Positions 43,925 to 54,235 of a stretch of DNA of 64,000 nt are shown here, in pieces. Source of the DNA: Thermobispora bispora DSM 43833 (GTDB lineage Bacteria > Actinomycetota > Actinomycetes > Streptosporangiales > Streptosporangiaceae); assembly GCF_000092645.1 (NCBI RefSeq), contig NC_014165.1:3596001-3660000 (forward strand), in the 5' to 3' direction. A model generated the notes under the pieces. The model was given only the letters and a program-made list of their open reading frames with translations. It was not told where the DNA came from and searched no databases. Each line of letters starts with the position of its first letter. The first letter of the stretch is position 1. The translations under genes were made by a program, and so were the position numbers.

Positions 43925-44767
43925 CTACATCTTGCGGGCGTACGAGCGGACCGCGAGCGGGGCGAACACCGCGATCACGACCGCGCAGCCGGCCAGCGCC
44001 CAGCCCACGTCGGCGGTCACCGCGCCCTCATTGAACAGCGCCCGCACCGCGGAGACCACGTGCGAGACCGGGTTGACCCGGACGAACGCCTCCAGCCAAT
44101 CGGGCAGCGTCTCGGCGGGGACGAAGGCGTTCGACAGGAACGTGAGCGGGAACATGATCATCATGGAGTAGCCCTGCACGGCCTGGGCCGAGCGCGCCAG
44201 CGTGCCGAGCCAGGAGAAGATCCACGCCAGCGACCAGCCGGAGACCACGGTGAGCGCGATGCCGGCGACGCAGCCGGCCACGCCACCGCCGGGCCGGTAC
44301 CCGATGGCCAGGCCGGTGAGCAGGGTGAGCACGGAGGCGATGCCGTACCGGAGCAGGTCGGCGATCATGGGGCCGGCGAGCGGGGCGAACCGGGCGATCG
44401 GCAGGGACTTGAACCGGTCGAAGACCCCCTTGTCCATGTCCTCCCTGAGCTGCACGCCGGTCGCCATGCAGACGGTCAGGGCCGTCTGCGCGAGGATGCC
44501 GGGGATCAGCACCGGGAGGTAGTTCTCCACGCTGCCGGAGATCGCGCCGCCGAAGATGAACGCGAACATCGCGGTGAACAGCAGCGGCTGGATGAGCACG
44601 TCGAAGAACTGCTCGGGCTTGCGGCGCATCTTCACCAGGGCCCGCCACGCCATCGCCATGGTCTGCGCCACGGTCTCCCGGGCCGTGGGGTGGGGCGTGG
44701 TGCGGGCGAGCACGGCACGCGGGTCGATGCGCGGCGCGTCCCGGGTGACGTCGATCGAGATGGTCAT
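43925..44767 (-). CDS. ABC-2 type transporter permease (DrrB-like)
   Basis: A 280-residue membrane protein of the ABC-2 family with about six helices from residue 57 to 275. It has the daunorubicin-permease-like opening AMAWRALVKMRRKPEQFFDVLIQPLLFTAMF and the conserved NAFVPAETLPDWLEAFVRVNPVSHVV segment before the last helices. ATG 44767 overlaps the last base of the ATPase gene stop (TGATG), so the two are coupled. Together they form an exporter of the DrrAB type, which moves hydrophobic drugs or natural products out of the cell. The substrate cannot be deduced. Confidence 0.92.
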   Translation of the reverse strand: MTISIDVTRDAPRIDPRAVLARTTPHPTARETVAQTMAMAWRALVKMRRKPEQFFDVLIQPLLFTAMFAFIFGGAISGSVENYLPVLIPGILAQTALTVCMATGVQLREDMDKGVFDRFKSLPIARFAPLAGPMIADLLRYGIASVLTLLTGLAIGYRPGGGVAGCVAGIALTVVSGWSLAWIFSWLGTLARSAQAVQGYSMMIMFPLTFLSNAFVPAETLPDWLEAFVRVNPVSHVVSAVRALFNEGAVTADVGWALAGCAVVIAVFAPLAVRSYARKM

Positions 44768-45738
44768 CAGGCCGCCTCCTCCGTGCGGGCTTCGTCATCG
44801 GTTCCGTGGCCGGTCAGCACCAGGAAGACCTGGTCCAGCGTCGGCTTGGCGACGCTCATCGAGGAGATGCCGACGCCCGCCTCGCGCAGGCCGATCAGGA
44901 TGTCCGCGGCCCGGTCGGGGTCGGGCAGGGGGACGTTCACGCGCCCCGACTCCGGGGTGAGGACCGGGTCCTCGCCGAGCAGCCGGCGGACGACGCCCGC
45001 GGCCGTGGCGAGGTCGGCGTCGTCGGCGAGCGTGAGCTGCAGGGTCGAGTCGCCGACCTGGGTCTTCAGCTCGTCCGGGGTGCCTTCCGCGATCTTCCGG
45101 CCGCGGTCGATCACGGCCACGCGGTCGGCGAGCTGGTCCGCCTCGTCCAGGTACTGGGTGGTGAGGAGGATCGTGGCGCCGCCGGAGACCAGCTCGCGGA
45201 TGACGTCCCACATCTGGCCCCGGGTCCTCGGGTCGAGCCCGGTCGTGGGCTCGTCCAGGAAGATCAGGGGCGGGCGGGTGATGAGGCTCGCCGCGAGGTC
45301 CAGGCGGCGGCGCATGCCGCCGCTGAACTTGGCCACCATCCGGTCGGCCGCCTCCGCCAGGCCGAAGCGCTCGAGCAGCTCGTCGGCGATCGCCCGCGCC
45401 CGGGCGCCGGGCAGGCCCTGGAGCCGGGCGAACAGCCGGAGGTTCTCCCGGGCGGTCAGGTCCTCGTCGACCGAGGCGTACTGGCCGGTGACGCCGAGCA
45501 GCTGCCGCACGCGGTGGGGCTCCCGCCGCACGTCCACGCCGAAGATCTCCGCGCGGCCGCCGTCGATCGGGAGCAGGGTGGCGAGCATGCGCAGCATCGT
45601 GGTCTTGCCCGCCCCGTTCGGGCCGAGCACGCCGAAGATCTCGCCCTGCCGTACGTGCAGGTCGACGCCGTCCACGGCGCGGAAGTCCCCGAACTTCTTC
45701 ACCAGGCCGTCCGCCCGGACGGCGCTGGGGTCCGTCAT
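44767..45738 (-). CDS. ABC transporter ATP-binding protein (DrrA-like)
   Basis: A 323-residue ABC ATPase: Walker A GPNGAGKTT near 40, Q-loop in VTGQYASVDEDLT, signature KFSGGMRRRLDLA near 137, Walker B LIFLDEPTTGLD and an H-loop changed to Q in LLTTQYLDEADQLA (the switch His is replaced by Gln, as in several DrrA proteins). The C-terminal 90 residues form the DrrA-specific domain ending SMSVAKPTLDQVFLVLTGH. ATG 45738 follows AGGAGG. It partners the permease gene, which starts in its stop codon, and faces away from the SARP regulator gene's end. Confidence 0.94.
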   Translation of the reverse strand: MTDPSAVRADGLVKKFGDFRAVDGVDLHVRQGEIFGVLGPNGAGKTTMLRMLATLLPIDGGRAEIFGVDVRREPHRVRQLLGVTGQYASVDEDLTARENLRLFARLQGLPGARARAIADELLERFGLAEAADRMVAKFSGGMRRRLDLAASLITRPPLIFLDEPTTGLDPRTRGQMWDVIRELVSGGATILLTTQYLDEADQLADRVAVIDRGRKIAEGTPDELKTQVGDSTLQLTLADDADLATAAGVVRRLLGEDPVLTPESGRVNVPLPDPDRAADILIGLREAGVGISSMSVAKPTLDQVFLVLTGHGTDDEARTEEAA

Positions 45739-46115
45739 GACGCGCCTCCTCTCTCGCACCGGGTGTTTCCCGGCTCGGCCCCGAGTCTGGGCGCCGCCGG
45801 CTTCGGCGCGGCTTCACGCCGCCTTCATCCGGTGCCCGGCGGTTTCACCGGACGCGGAAGGCGAAGGGAGCGGGCACGCCGAGGTCCGGCGCTCCGGCCG
45901 CATCCGTCCGGTCATGCGCCCGGCGTCTCGTCCGCCCGGCCATTCGCCCCGCACCGCGTCTCGTCCGCCCGGGCGCGCGTCTCCCGCCGGGGCTCCAGGT
46001 CGCGTACGGCCCGCCGTGCCAGCCGGGCCGGATCGGGACGGGCCCGGGCCATTTCCGTCCCACGGTGTGACACGGGCCGGGCCATTCCGCCCCGCCGTGT
46101 GAGAGTCTGGGTGGT
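45739..46115. other. 377-base divergent intergenic region
   Basis: The gap between the divergent ABC ATPase and YyaL-type genes holds no supportable gene. Its right part contains a two-copy 33-base tandem repeat (46045-46110). Promoters for both genes should lie here, but none could be pointed to with confidence. Confidence 0.45.
46045..46110. repeat. 33-base tandem duplication upstream of the YyaL-type gene
   Basis: CGGGCCATT begins at 46045 and 46078; both copies continue with CCG..CCC and end in GGTGTGA or CGTGTGA. The copies differ at a few positions. The second ends 6 bases before the ATG at 46116, so it forms the immediate leader. Confidence 0.5.
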
Positions 46116-48108
46116 ATGAACCGGCTCGGTGGGCAGATGTCGCCCTACCTTCAGCAGCACGCGTCCAATCCGGTGGATTGGTGGCCGTGGGGAGAGGAGG
46201 CGATGCGCGAAGCGGCCAGGCGGGACGTGCCCGTGCTCATCTCCATCGGGTACTCGTCCTGCCACTGGTTATCCGCTTCCGTGGTGCCATGTGATGGCCC
46301 GTGAGTCCTTCGAGGACGAGGCCACCGCCCGGCTCATGAACGAGCACTTCGTCAACGTCAAGGTCGACCGCGAGGAACGGCCGGACGTCGACGCGGTCTA
46401 CATGGAGGCCCTCCAGGCGATGACCGGCCAGGGCGGCTGGCCGCTCACCGTCTTCGCCACGCCCGAGGGCCACCCGTTCTACGCCGGGACCTACTTCCCC
46501 AGGGACCAGTTCCAGCGGCTGCTGCGCGCCATCGCGCGGCTGTGGCGCGAGGACCGGCCGGCCCTGCTGCAGCAGGGGGCGCGGCTGGCGCAGGCGCTCC
46601 GCGAGCGGGCCGAGCCGCCGTCCGGGCCGCTGCCGGACGAGGAGACCCTGGACCAGGCGGTGCGCACCCTCGCCGGGAGCTTCGACGAGCGGCACGGCGG
46701 GTTCGGCGGCGCGCCCAAGTTCCCGCCGTCCATGGTGCTGGAGTTCCTGCTCCGGCGCGGCTCGCCCGAGGCCCTCGCCATGGCGGAGCGGACGCTGGAG
46801 GCGATGGCGCGCGGCGGCATCTACGACCAGCTCGGCGGCGGGTTCGCCCGCTACAGCGTGGACGAGGCGTGGGTCGTGCCGCACTTCGAGAAGATGCTGT
46901 ACGACAACGCCCTGCTGCTGCGGGTGTACGCCCACTGGTGGCGGGCGACCGGGGCGCCCCTCGCCCGCCGGGTGGCGCTGGAGACCGCCGGATGGCTGCT
47001 CCGGGAGATGCGCACCCCCGAGGGAGGCTTCGCCTCCGCCCTCGACGCCGACAGCGCCGGCCCGGACGGTAGGCACGGTGAGGGCCTGTTCTACATCTGG
47101 ACCCCGGCCCGGCTCCGGGAGGTCCTCGGCGAGGAGGACGGCCGCTGGGCGGCCGGGGTGTTCGGGGTGACCGAGAGCGGCACCTCCGTGCTCCGGCTCC
47201 CCGCCGATCCGGACGACGACGAGCGGTTCCAGCGGGTCCGCACCGAGCTGTGGCGGGCGCGGGAGCGGCGCCCGCGCCCGGAGCGGGACGACAAGGTGGT
47301 CGCCTCGTGGAACGGGCTCGCCATCGCGGCCCTGGCCGAGGCCGGTGCCCTGTTCCGCCGGCCCGACCTGATCGAGGCCGCGCAGGGCGCGGCCGCGCTG
47401 CTCGACGAGGTCCACGTGGCCGGCGGGGACCCGGTCCGGCTGCTGCGCGCCTCGCGGGACGGCCGGCCGAGCACCGCGGCCGGCATGCTCGAGGACTACG
47501 CGAACGTGGCCGAGGGGTTCCTCGCCCTCTACGGCGTGACCGGCGAGACCCGGTGGTTCCGCCGGGCCGGCGACCTGCTGGAGACCGTGCTCACCCGGTT
47601 CCCCGACGGGTCGGGCGGGTTCTACGACGCCCCGGACGACGGGGATCGGCTCTTCCAGCGTCCCCGGAGCCCGGTCGACGAGGCCACCCCCGCGGGCCGG
47701 TTCGCGGCCGCGGGTGCGCTGCTCTCCTACGCCGCGCTCACCGGCTCGCGGCGGCATCGGGAGGCGGCGGAGGGCGCGCTCGGCGTGGTCACCCGGCTCG
47801 CCGGACGGTTCGCCCGGTTCGCCGGCTGGGGCCTCGCCGTGGCCGAGGCGGCGCTGCACGGCCCGGCCGAGGTGGCGATCGTCGGGCCGCGGGACGACCC
47901 GCGCACCCAGGCGCTCCACCGCGCGGCCCTGATGTCCGGCTCCCCCGGCATGGTCATCGCGCTCGGCACGGGGGACGCCGCGGACGTCCCGCTGCTCGAG
48001 GGGCGCGGCATGATCGACGGCCGGCCGGCCGCGTACGTGTGCCGCGGCTTCACCTGCCTGGCGCCGGTGACCGACCCGCGCGAGCTGCGCGCGCAGCTCG
48101 CCCGCTGA
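46116..48108 (+). pseudogene. YyaL-type thioredoxin-domain (DUF255) protein gene, frame-shifted by a 16-base insertion
   Basis: The gene starts in one frame at ATG 46116 ([19 protein letters not shown], then up to SSCHW at 46266-46268) and continues in another frame from TGC 46285 ([15 protein letters not shown]). Joined, it is 658 residues: a thioredoxin-like domain (about 1-160) followed by an (alpha/alpha)6 barrel resembling N-acylglucosamine epimerases, the normal YyaL/spermatogenesis-associated protein 20 layout and length. The break falls inside the family motif SCHWCH. It is caused by 16 extra bases, TTATCCGCTTCCGTGG (46269-46284), and TGG stands on both sides of the first 13 of them. 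The remaining 1.8 kb is clean. It could be a recent pseudogene, a sequencing error, or a case of ribosome bypassing between the TGG codons. Confidence 0.85.
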
Positions 48109-48195
48109 GCGGGCCGCCGGTCTCCGGCCGTGCGCGGGCGGCCGGGAGCCCGCCGGCCGCGGTGGCGAACCGTTCGCCGAGCGTGGTGGGCCCGC

Positions 48196-50430
48196 CTACC
48201 ACCCCGGGACCGGCTCCATGTCGTCCAGGCCGGGCCAGCCGTCCCCGCGGTCGAAGCCGCCGCCGTCCCGGCCCCCGGGGCCGCGGTCCCCCGATCCGTC
48301 GTCCGGCCGGCCCTCGCCGGGACGGCCGTCGCCGGGCCGTTCGGCGGGCTGCTCGCCGCCGGGGCGGTCGCCTTCGTCACCGGCGCCGTCCCCACCGGTC
48401 TCACCGCGCGGCTCGGACCGGTCCGCGCCGGCGTCCCGGGCGCGGTCCTCGGCGCCCGGCGTGGGGGCCGCGTCCGTGGGCTCCTCGGTCGCCTCCGGCT
48501 CCCGCGGGCCGGTGGTGGCGTAGGAGCCCCAGTGGCCGTTCCAGGTGACCGGCGGCGGGAACTCCTTGACCGGCTCGCCCTCCAGGGCGGCGCTCATGAA
48601 GTGCCGCCAGATCTGCGCGGGGAGCGTGCCGCCGTACAGCTCGCCGTACCCGGGGATCTCCACCGGCTTGTTGTCGTCGCGGAACATGTTGACCGCGACC
48701 GACAGCTGCGGGACGTACCCGGCGAACCACACCGCGGCCGACTCGTCGGTGGTGCCGGTCTTGCCCGCGGCCGGGCGGCCGATACGGGCCGCGGTCCCGG
48801 TACCGCTGTTGATCACCTGCTCGAGGGCGTAGGTGACGTCCGCCGCGGTCTCCTTGCGGAGGACCTGCCGCCCCGGCGAGGAGAACGTCCTGGTCACCCC
48901 GTTCGCGTCGACCACCGAGCGGACCACGTGCGGGGCGTGGTAGACGCCCTCGGCGGCGAAGGTGGCGTAACCGGCCGCCTGCTGGACCGCGCTCACCGAG
49001 GCGGTGCCGAGCGGGAACGTGGGGTACGGCCGCTGCGCGGCGAGCTGCTCGGCCGGGATGCCGACCGCCTCGGCGACCGCGGCCACCTTGTCCAGCCCGA
49101 CCATCCGCCCCAGCTCGACGAAGGCGGTGTTGACCGAGAGCCGGGTCGCCTCGATGAGGTTGATCATTCCGTAGGACTTGCCGCCGGCGTTGGGGATCCG
49201 GTCGGAGCCGATCCGGAGGGGGGAGTTGCCGTTCACCCAGGTGGCCAGGCCGTACCCCTCCTCCAGGGCGGCGGCGAGCGCGTACGGCTTGAACGTGGAG
49301 CCGGCCTGGACCTTCGCCGAGAACGCGTTGTCGTACTGGTAGCTCTCGTACCTGCCGCCGTAGAAGGCGACGACCTCCCCGGTCGCGGGGTCGACCGCGG
49401 CGAGGCCGGTGCGGACCTTCTTGGGGGTGTTCTCCGGCAGCACCTCCTCCACGGCCTCGCGCGCCAGCCGCATCAGCCGCTTGTCGAACGTCGTGATGAT
49501 CTTGAGGTTGCCCCGGTCGATGTCCTCGTCGGTGTAGCCGTGCCGGTTGAGCTCGGACCGCACCAGGGCGAGCATGTAGCCGTCCTGGCCGCCGAGCGAC
49601 AGGGAGGGCTTGCGCTTCGCCAGGGTGGGGAAGGTCAGCCGGTCGGCCTCCTCCCGGGTGAGCGCGCCGATCTCCACCATCCCGTTCACCACCGCGCGCC
49701 ACCGGGCCTTGGCGGCCTCCAGGTCGGTGCCGGTGGGGTTGGCGAACCGGCTGGGCTGCTGGATCACCGCGGCGAGGTAGGCGGCCTCGGCGGGGGTGAG
49801 GTCCTTGACGTCCTTGGCGAAGTACGCCTCGGACGCGGCCTGGATGCCGTAGGCGCCCCGGCCGTAGTAGATCGTGTTGAGGTACTGCTCGAGGATCCAG
49901 TCCTTGGACTTGGAGCGATCCACCTTCAGCGCGATCATGATCTCCTTGAGCTTGCGCGAGATGGATCGTTCCTGGCTCAGCCCGCTGTAGTAGTTGCGCA
50001 CCATCTGCTGGGTGATCGTCGAGCCGCCCTGGAGCTGGCGGCCGGTGAGCGTGGACCACACCGAGCGGGCCATGCCGCTGAGAGAGATCCCCTGATCCTG
50101 GTAGAACGTCCGGTTCTCCGCGGCGATGACGGCGTTGCGGACCACGTGCGGCACCCGGGAGAGCGGCACGATCTTCCGGTTCACCCCCTGGCGGGCGAGG
50201 ACCGTCTTGCCGTCCCGGTAGTAGATGACCGAACCCTGCGCGGTGGCGAGCTCCTGGGTGGTCCCGGGGATCGGAGTGAGCGCCCAGAGGACGCCGAAGC
50301 ACACGATGAAGGCGCAGATCCCCACTCCGGCGGTGAGGAGGAGGGTCCGGAGCACTCGCCTGCGTCGCCGGACCGGCTCGCCGGCCGGCCGCGCCTCCGC
50401 AGCGGCGTCGCGATGGGAACCGTTATCCAC
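48196..50430 (-). CDS. Bifunctional class A penicillin-binding protein
   Basis: A 744-residue peptidoglycan synthase. Short cytoplasmic N-terminus with RRRRR, one membrane helix (about 28-51), then a GT51 transglycosylase domain with catalytic E105 in AAENRTFY and QGGSTITQQMVRNYY, and a transpeptidase domain: AGSTFKP with S378 and K381, SVN at 432-434, and KTGT at 557-560. The last 90 residues are a Gly/Asp/Arg/Pro-rich low-complexity extracellular tail. It polymerises and cross-links glycan strands and is a beta-lactam target. GTG 50430 is the start. It is convergent with the YyaL-type gene and preceded by the Lrp-family gene on the same strand. Confidence 0.95.
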   Translation of the reverse strand: MDNGSHRDAAAEARPAGEPVRRRRRVLRTLLLTAGVGICAFIVCFGVLWALTPIPGTTQELATAQGSVIYYRDGKTVLARQGVNRKIVPLSRVPHVVRNAVIAAENRTFYQDQGISLSGMARSVWSTLTGRQLQGGSTITQQMVRNYYSGLSQERSISRKLKEIMIALKVDRSKSKDWILEQYLNTIYYGRGAYGIQAASEAYFAKDVKDLTPAEAAYLAAVIQQPSRFANPTGTDLEAAKARWRAVVNGMVEIGALTREEADRLTFPTLAKRKPSLSLGGQDGYMLALVRSELNRHGYTDEDIDRGNLKIITTFDKRLMRLAREAVEEVLPENTPKKVRTGLAAVDPATGEVVAFYGGRYESYQYDNAFSAKVQAGSTFKPYALAAALEEGYGLATWVNGNSPLRIGSDRIPNAGGKSYGMINLIEATRLSVNTAFVELGRMVGLDKVAAVAEAVGIPAEQLAAQRPYPTFPLGTASVSAVQQAAGYATFAAEGVYHAPHVVRSVVDANGVTRTFSSPGRQVLRKETAADVTYALEQVINSGTGTAARIGRPAAGKTGTTDESAAVWFAGYVPQLSVAVNMFRDDNKPVEIPGYGELYGGTLPAQIWRHFMSAALEGEPVKEFPPPVTWNGHWGSYATTGPREPEATEEPTDAAPTPGAEDRARDAGADRSEPRGETGGDGAGDEGDRPGGEQPAERPGDGRPGEGRPDDGSGDRGPGGRDGGGFDRGDGWPGLDDMEPVPGW

Positions 50431-50522
50431 CCGATACCCCCGAAGATTCGCTTCCCCCTATGTGACCTGGGCGGACTGATTAACGGTAAACGATGGATAA
50501 CGGTACCCGAGCCTCAGGACGC

Positions 50523-50987
50523 TCATTTCGCCGCGGCCCGGACGAGCGGCAGGGTGCGGTACGGCACCGGCGTGTCGAGGGCGATCACCGACGAGGTCCG
50601 CTCGATCCCCTGGACGTCGACGATGCGGTCGATCACCCGCTGCAGGTCGGCGTTGCTGCGGGCCACCACCCGGCAGAGCATGTCGGCCGGGCCGGTGATG
50701 GTGTGCACCTCGAGCACCTCGGGGATGGCGGCGAGCTGCTGGGCCACGGGCGCGTGCCCGCCGGCCTGCCGGATGTGCAGGGTCACGAACGCGGTCACCC
50801 CGTAGCCGAGCGCGGCCGGGTGGATGTCGGGGCCGTACCCGGTGATGACCCCGCGCTGCGCGAGCCGGTCGAGCCGCGCCTGCACGGTGCCGCGCGCCAC
50901 GCCGAGCCGGCGGGAGCATTCGAGCACGCCGATCCGGGGCTCGGCGGTCAGCAGAGCGATGATTTTCGCGTCGAGCTGGTCAATCAT
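50523..50987 (-). CDS. Lrp/AsnC-family transcriptional regulator, probable regulator of hpd
   Basis: A 154-residue regulator: an N-terminal winged helix (about 1-55) with LDAKIIALLTAEPRIGVLECSRRLGVARGTVQARLDRL, followed by the RAM effector-binding domain (about 65-145) with VTAFVTLHI and VHTITGPADMLCRVV. ATG 50987 is preferred over longer starts. It is divergent from hpd with a 99-base AT-rich gap that holds an inverted repeat. In Streptomyces coelicolor an AsnC-type protein, HpdA, represses the neighbouring hpd gene and responds to tyrosine or 4-hydroxyphenylpyruvate; the same role is likely here, by context. Confidence 0.92.
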   Translation of the reverse strand: MIDQLDAKIIALLTAEPRIGVLECSRRLGVARGTVQARLDRLAQRGVITGYGPDIHPAALGYGVTAFVTLHIRQAGGHAPVAQQLAAIPEVLEVHTITGPADMLCRVVARSNADLQRVIDRIVDVQGIERTSSVIALDTPVPYRTLPLVRAAAK

Positions 50988-51019
50988 GACACTTTTGTCT
51001 CCATGATCCGCGAATTCCC

Positions 51020-51057
51020 TGTGCAAATTGTCTAGTAAAAAAGTTCAGTCTTGCACA
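51020..51057. promoter_or_regulatory. Inverted repeat in the Lrp/hpd divergent promoter region
   Basis: TGTGCAA at 51020-51026 and TTGCACA at 51051-51057 are exact inverted copies, 31 bases centre to centre, about three helical turns, around an A-rich core (AGTAAAAAAG). This geometry suits an Lrp-family oligomer. TTGCAC (51051-51056) could double as the hpd -35 box, with GACAGT at 51075-51080 as -10. Confidence 0.5.
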
Positions 51058-51083
51058 ATTTGGCCAACCGACTCGACAGTTGA

Positions 51084-52190
<1,107 letters not shown>

Positions 52191-52268
52191 CGCCCCCTCC
52201 TCCACCCGCGTCGGCCGAGCGTTTACGGCTTCTCTGCCTTCGCTCTGCTTTGCCCGGAAGGCGGCGGG

Positions 52269-52616
52269 GTGACCAATCCACCCATGGAAGCACCGCCGCC
52301 TCCGGGCACCGTCCCCGGTGAGCCGCACACCCCGTGGTCCCCGCCGCCCTCCGGGCCGGCCGCCCTGCCGCTCGCCGGCCGATGGCGCCGCCCGTTCCCG
52401 GGGATCATCGGCGCGCTCGCCGTCGTGTCCCGCACCGGCCCGCTCACCCGGAACGCGTGGCCCGGCGCCCGGCCCGGGCCACGCCCCGGGCACGCCCCCG
52501 CCGCGAGCGCGCCCGCCTTCCCGATCCACATCGACCGCCGCGAACCGGACCGCCACGGCGACGCCGCGCGGACTCTGGTGGTGGATACCGGAGCGATGGC
52601 TCCGGTCACGCGTTAA
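52269..52616 (+). CDS. Possible small Pro-rich protein (doubtful)
   Basis: A 115-codon frame from GTG 52269 lies between hpd and the aminopeptidase gene and ends 14 bases before the aminopeptidase ATG. The product is Pro/Ala/Arg-rich throughout and matches nothing I know. A GGAAGGCGG sequence is located upstream at useful distance, and third positions are GC-rich, but at this composition that is weak evidence. If it is not a gene, 52191-52629 is a 439-base gap with no other visible content. Confidence 0.25.
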   Translation: MTNPPMEAPPPPGTVPGEPHTPWSPPPSGPAALPLAGRWRRPFPGIIGALAVVSRTGPLTRNAWPGARPGPRPGHAPAASAPAFPIHIDRREPDRHGDAARTLVVDTGAMAPVTR

Positions 52617-52629
52617 GGTGCCTCGAAGT

Positions 52630-54129
52630 ATGTGCGCTGCAATCCGCCACCGCAGATCACTCCGCGTGACGCTCTGCCTGGCATCGCTCGGGGCGGCCGT
52701 CGCGTGCGCCGCCTCCCAGGGGGCGGCGACCACGGCGTCCCCAGGGGCGGTGGCCACGGCCGCTCCGTCCGCCAAGGCGGTCGCCACCCCGGGCACGGCC
52801 GTCACCCCGGCGGGCAAGCCGCCCACGGTGGGCGCCCCGGGGATCGGGGACCCCGACTTCCCGTTCGACGGCAACGGCGGGTACGACGTCCGGCACTACA
52901 CCCTGAAGCTCTCCTACGACCCCGCGACCAGGCGGCTGGCGGGCAGCGCCATCGTCAAGGCGAAGGCCGTACAGGATCTGGACGCCTTCAACCTCGACCT
53001 GCGCGGGCTCCGCGTGGACCGGGTGACCGTCGACGGCACCCCGGCCGGGTTCCGGCGCGAGGGCGACGAGCTGGTGATCCAGCCCGCCGCGCGGATCGCC
53101 AAGGGCGCGAGGTTCACGGTCCAGGTCGACTACGGCGGCGAGCCCCAGCCGATCCGGGAGGACGCCTCGCTCGGCGTCTACGGGTTCATCGCCACCACGG
53201 ACGGGTCGTTCGTGACCAACGAGCCGAACGGGGCCAAGACATGGTTCCCGTCGAACGACCACCCGGCCGACAAGGCCACCTTCACCTTCGAGATCACCGT
53301 GCCGGACGGCGTGACCGCGATCGCGAACGGGGAGCTCGTCGCCGAGCGGAAGGCGGGGGACGGGAAGAAGACCTTCGTCTGGCGCGAACGCCACCCGATG
53401 GCGACCTACCTCGCCACGATGATGACCGGGAAGTTCGAGGTCCGCACCGGGACCACCGGCAAGGGAATCCCGATCTACACCGCGGTCGACCCGGCCTTCC
53501 GCGGCTCGCTCGGCTACCTCTACGAGGAGACCAAGCGGCTCACCGACCACTGGACCACCGTGTTCGGGCCGTACCCGTTCTCCTCCACCGGCGGGGTGAT
53601 CGACAACTTCACCGCCGGGTACGCGCTGGAGGTGCAGACCAAGCCCGTCTACGGCGGCTTCGTCCCCCGGACCGGGACCATCGCCCACGAGCTCGCCCAC
53701 CAGTGGTTCGGCAACAGCGTCACCATCGCCCGGTGGCGCGACCTGTGGCTGAACGAGGGGTTCGCCACGTACGCGGAGTGGCTCTGGTCGGAGCACCGCG
53801 GCGAGGCCACCACCGACCAGATCTTCCGCCAGTACTACACGCAGGCCTCCGACCAGATATGGCGCCATCCGCCCGCGGTGGCGCGGCCGAACAACCTGTT
53901 CCACGCCTCGGTCTACAAGCGCGGGGCGATGACCCTGCACGTCCTGCGCCGGACCATCGGCGACGAGAAGTTCTTCCGGCTGATCCGGGAGTGGACCGGC
54001 GCCAACCGGCACGGCAACGTCACCACCGAGCAGTTCATCCGGCTCGCCGAGGAGATCTCGGGCAAGCGGCTCCAGGAGCTGTTCGACGCCTGGCTCTACC
54101 AGCCGGGCCGCCCGGCCCAGGTCCCCTGA
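52630..54129 (+). CDS. Secreted M1-family zinc aminopeptidase
   Basis: A 499-residue exported metallopeptidase. The N-terminus MCAAIRHRRSLRVTLCLASLGAAVAC is a signal sequence, possibly ending in a lipobox cysteine; a low-complexity Ala/Thr/Pro linker follows (about 30-70). The N-terminal beta domain is followed by the gluzincin domain: H353, E354 and H357 in HELAHQWFG, with the third zinc ligand E376 in WLNEGFATY, the exact M1 spacing. The GxMEN-type exopeptidase motif is changed to GYALEVQ (about 335), which may alter amino-terminus recognition. It lacks the long C-terminal helical domain of full M1 aminopeptidases, so it is a short type. Substrate unknown. Confidence 0.9.
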   Translation: MCAAIRHRRSLRVTLCLASLGAAVACAASQGAATTASPGAVATAAPSAKAVATPGTAVTPAGKPPTVGAPGIGDPDFPFDGNGGYDVRHYTLKLSYDPATRRLAGSAIVKAKAVQDLDAFNLDLRGLRVDRVTVDGTPAGFRREGDELVIQPAARIAKGARFTVQVDYGGEPQPIREDASLGVYGFIATTDGSFVTNEPNGAKTWFPSNDHPADKATFTFEITVPDGVTAIANGELVAERKAGDGKKTFVWRERHPMATYLATMMTGKFEVRTGTTGKGIPIYTAVDPAFRGSLGYLYEETKRLTDHWTTVFGPYPFSSTGGVIDNFTAGYALEVQTKPVYGGFVPRTGTIAHELAHQWFGNSVTIARWRDLWLNEGFATYAEWLWSEHRGEATTDQIFRQYYTQASDQIWRHPPAVARPNNLFHASVYKRGAMTLHVLRRTIGDEKFFRLIREWTGANRHGNVTTEQFIRLAEEISGKRLQELFDAWLYQPGRPAQVP

Positions 54130-54161
54130 GGCGGGTCGCCGGGCGCTCCGCCGGCGCGTTC

Positions 54162-54178
54162 CCGGCCGGTACGGCCGG
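54162..54178 (+). terminator. Hairpin after the M1 aminopeptidase gene
   Basis: CCGGCCG (54162-54168) and CGGCCGG (54172-54178) pair around a 3-base loop, 33 bases after the aminopeptidase stop. There is no U-tract. It would separate this gene from the trpS leader. Confidence 0.4.
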
Positions 54179-54235
54179 CGCCCGGGACCGGCCGCGCCCC
54201 GAATGAACCGGGTGGGGCGGTGGTACCGTACCCGT

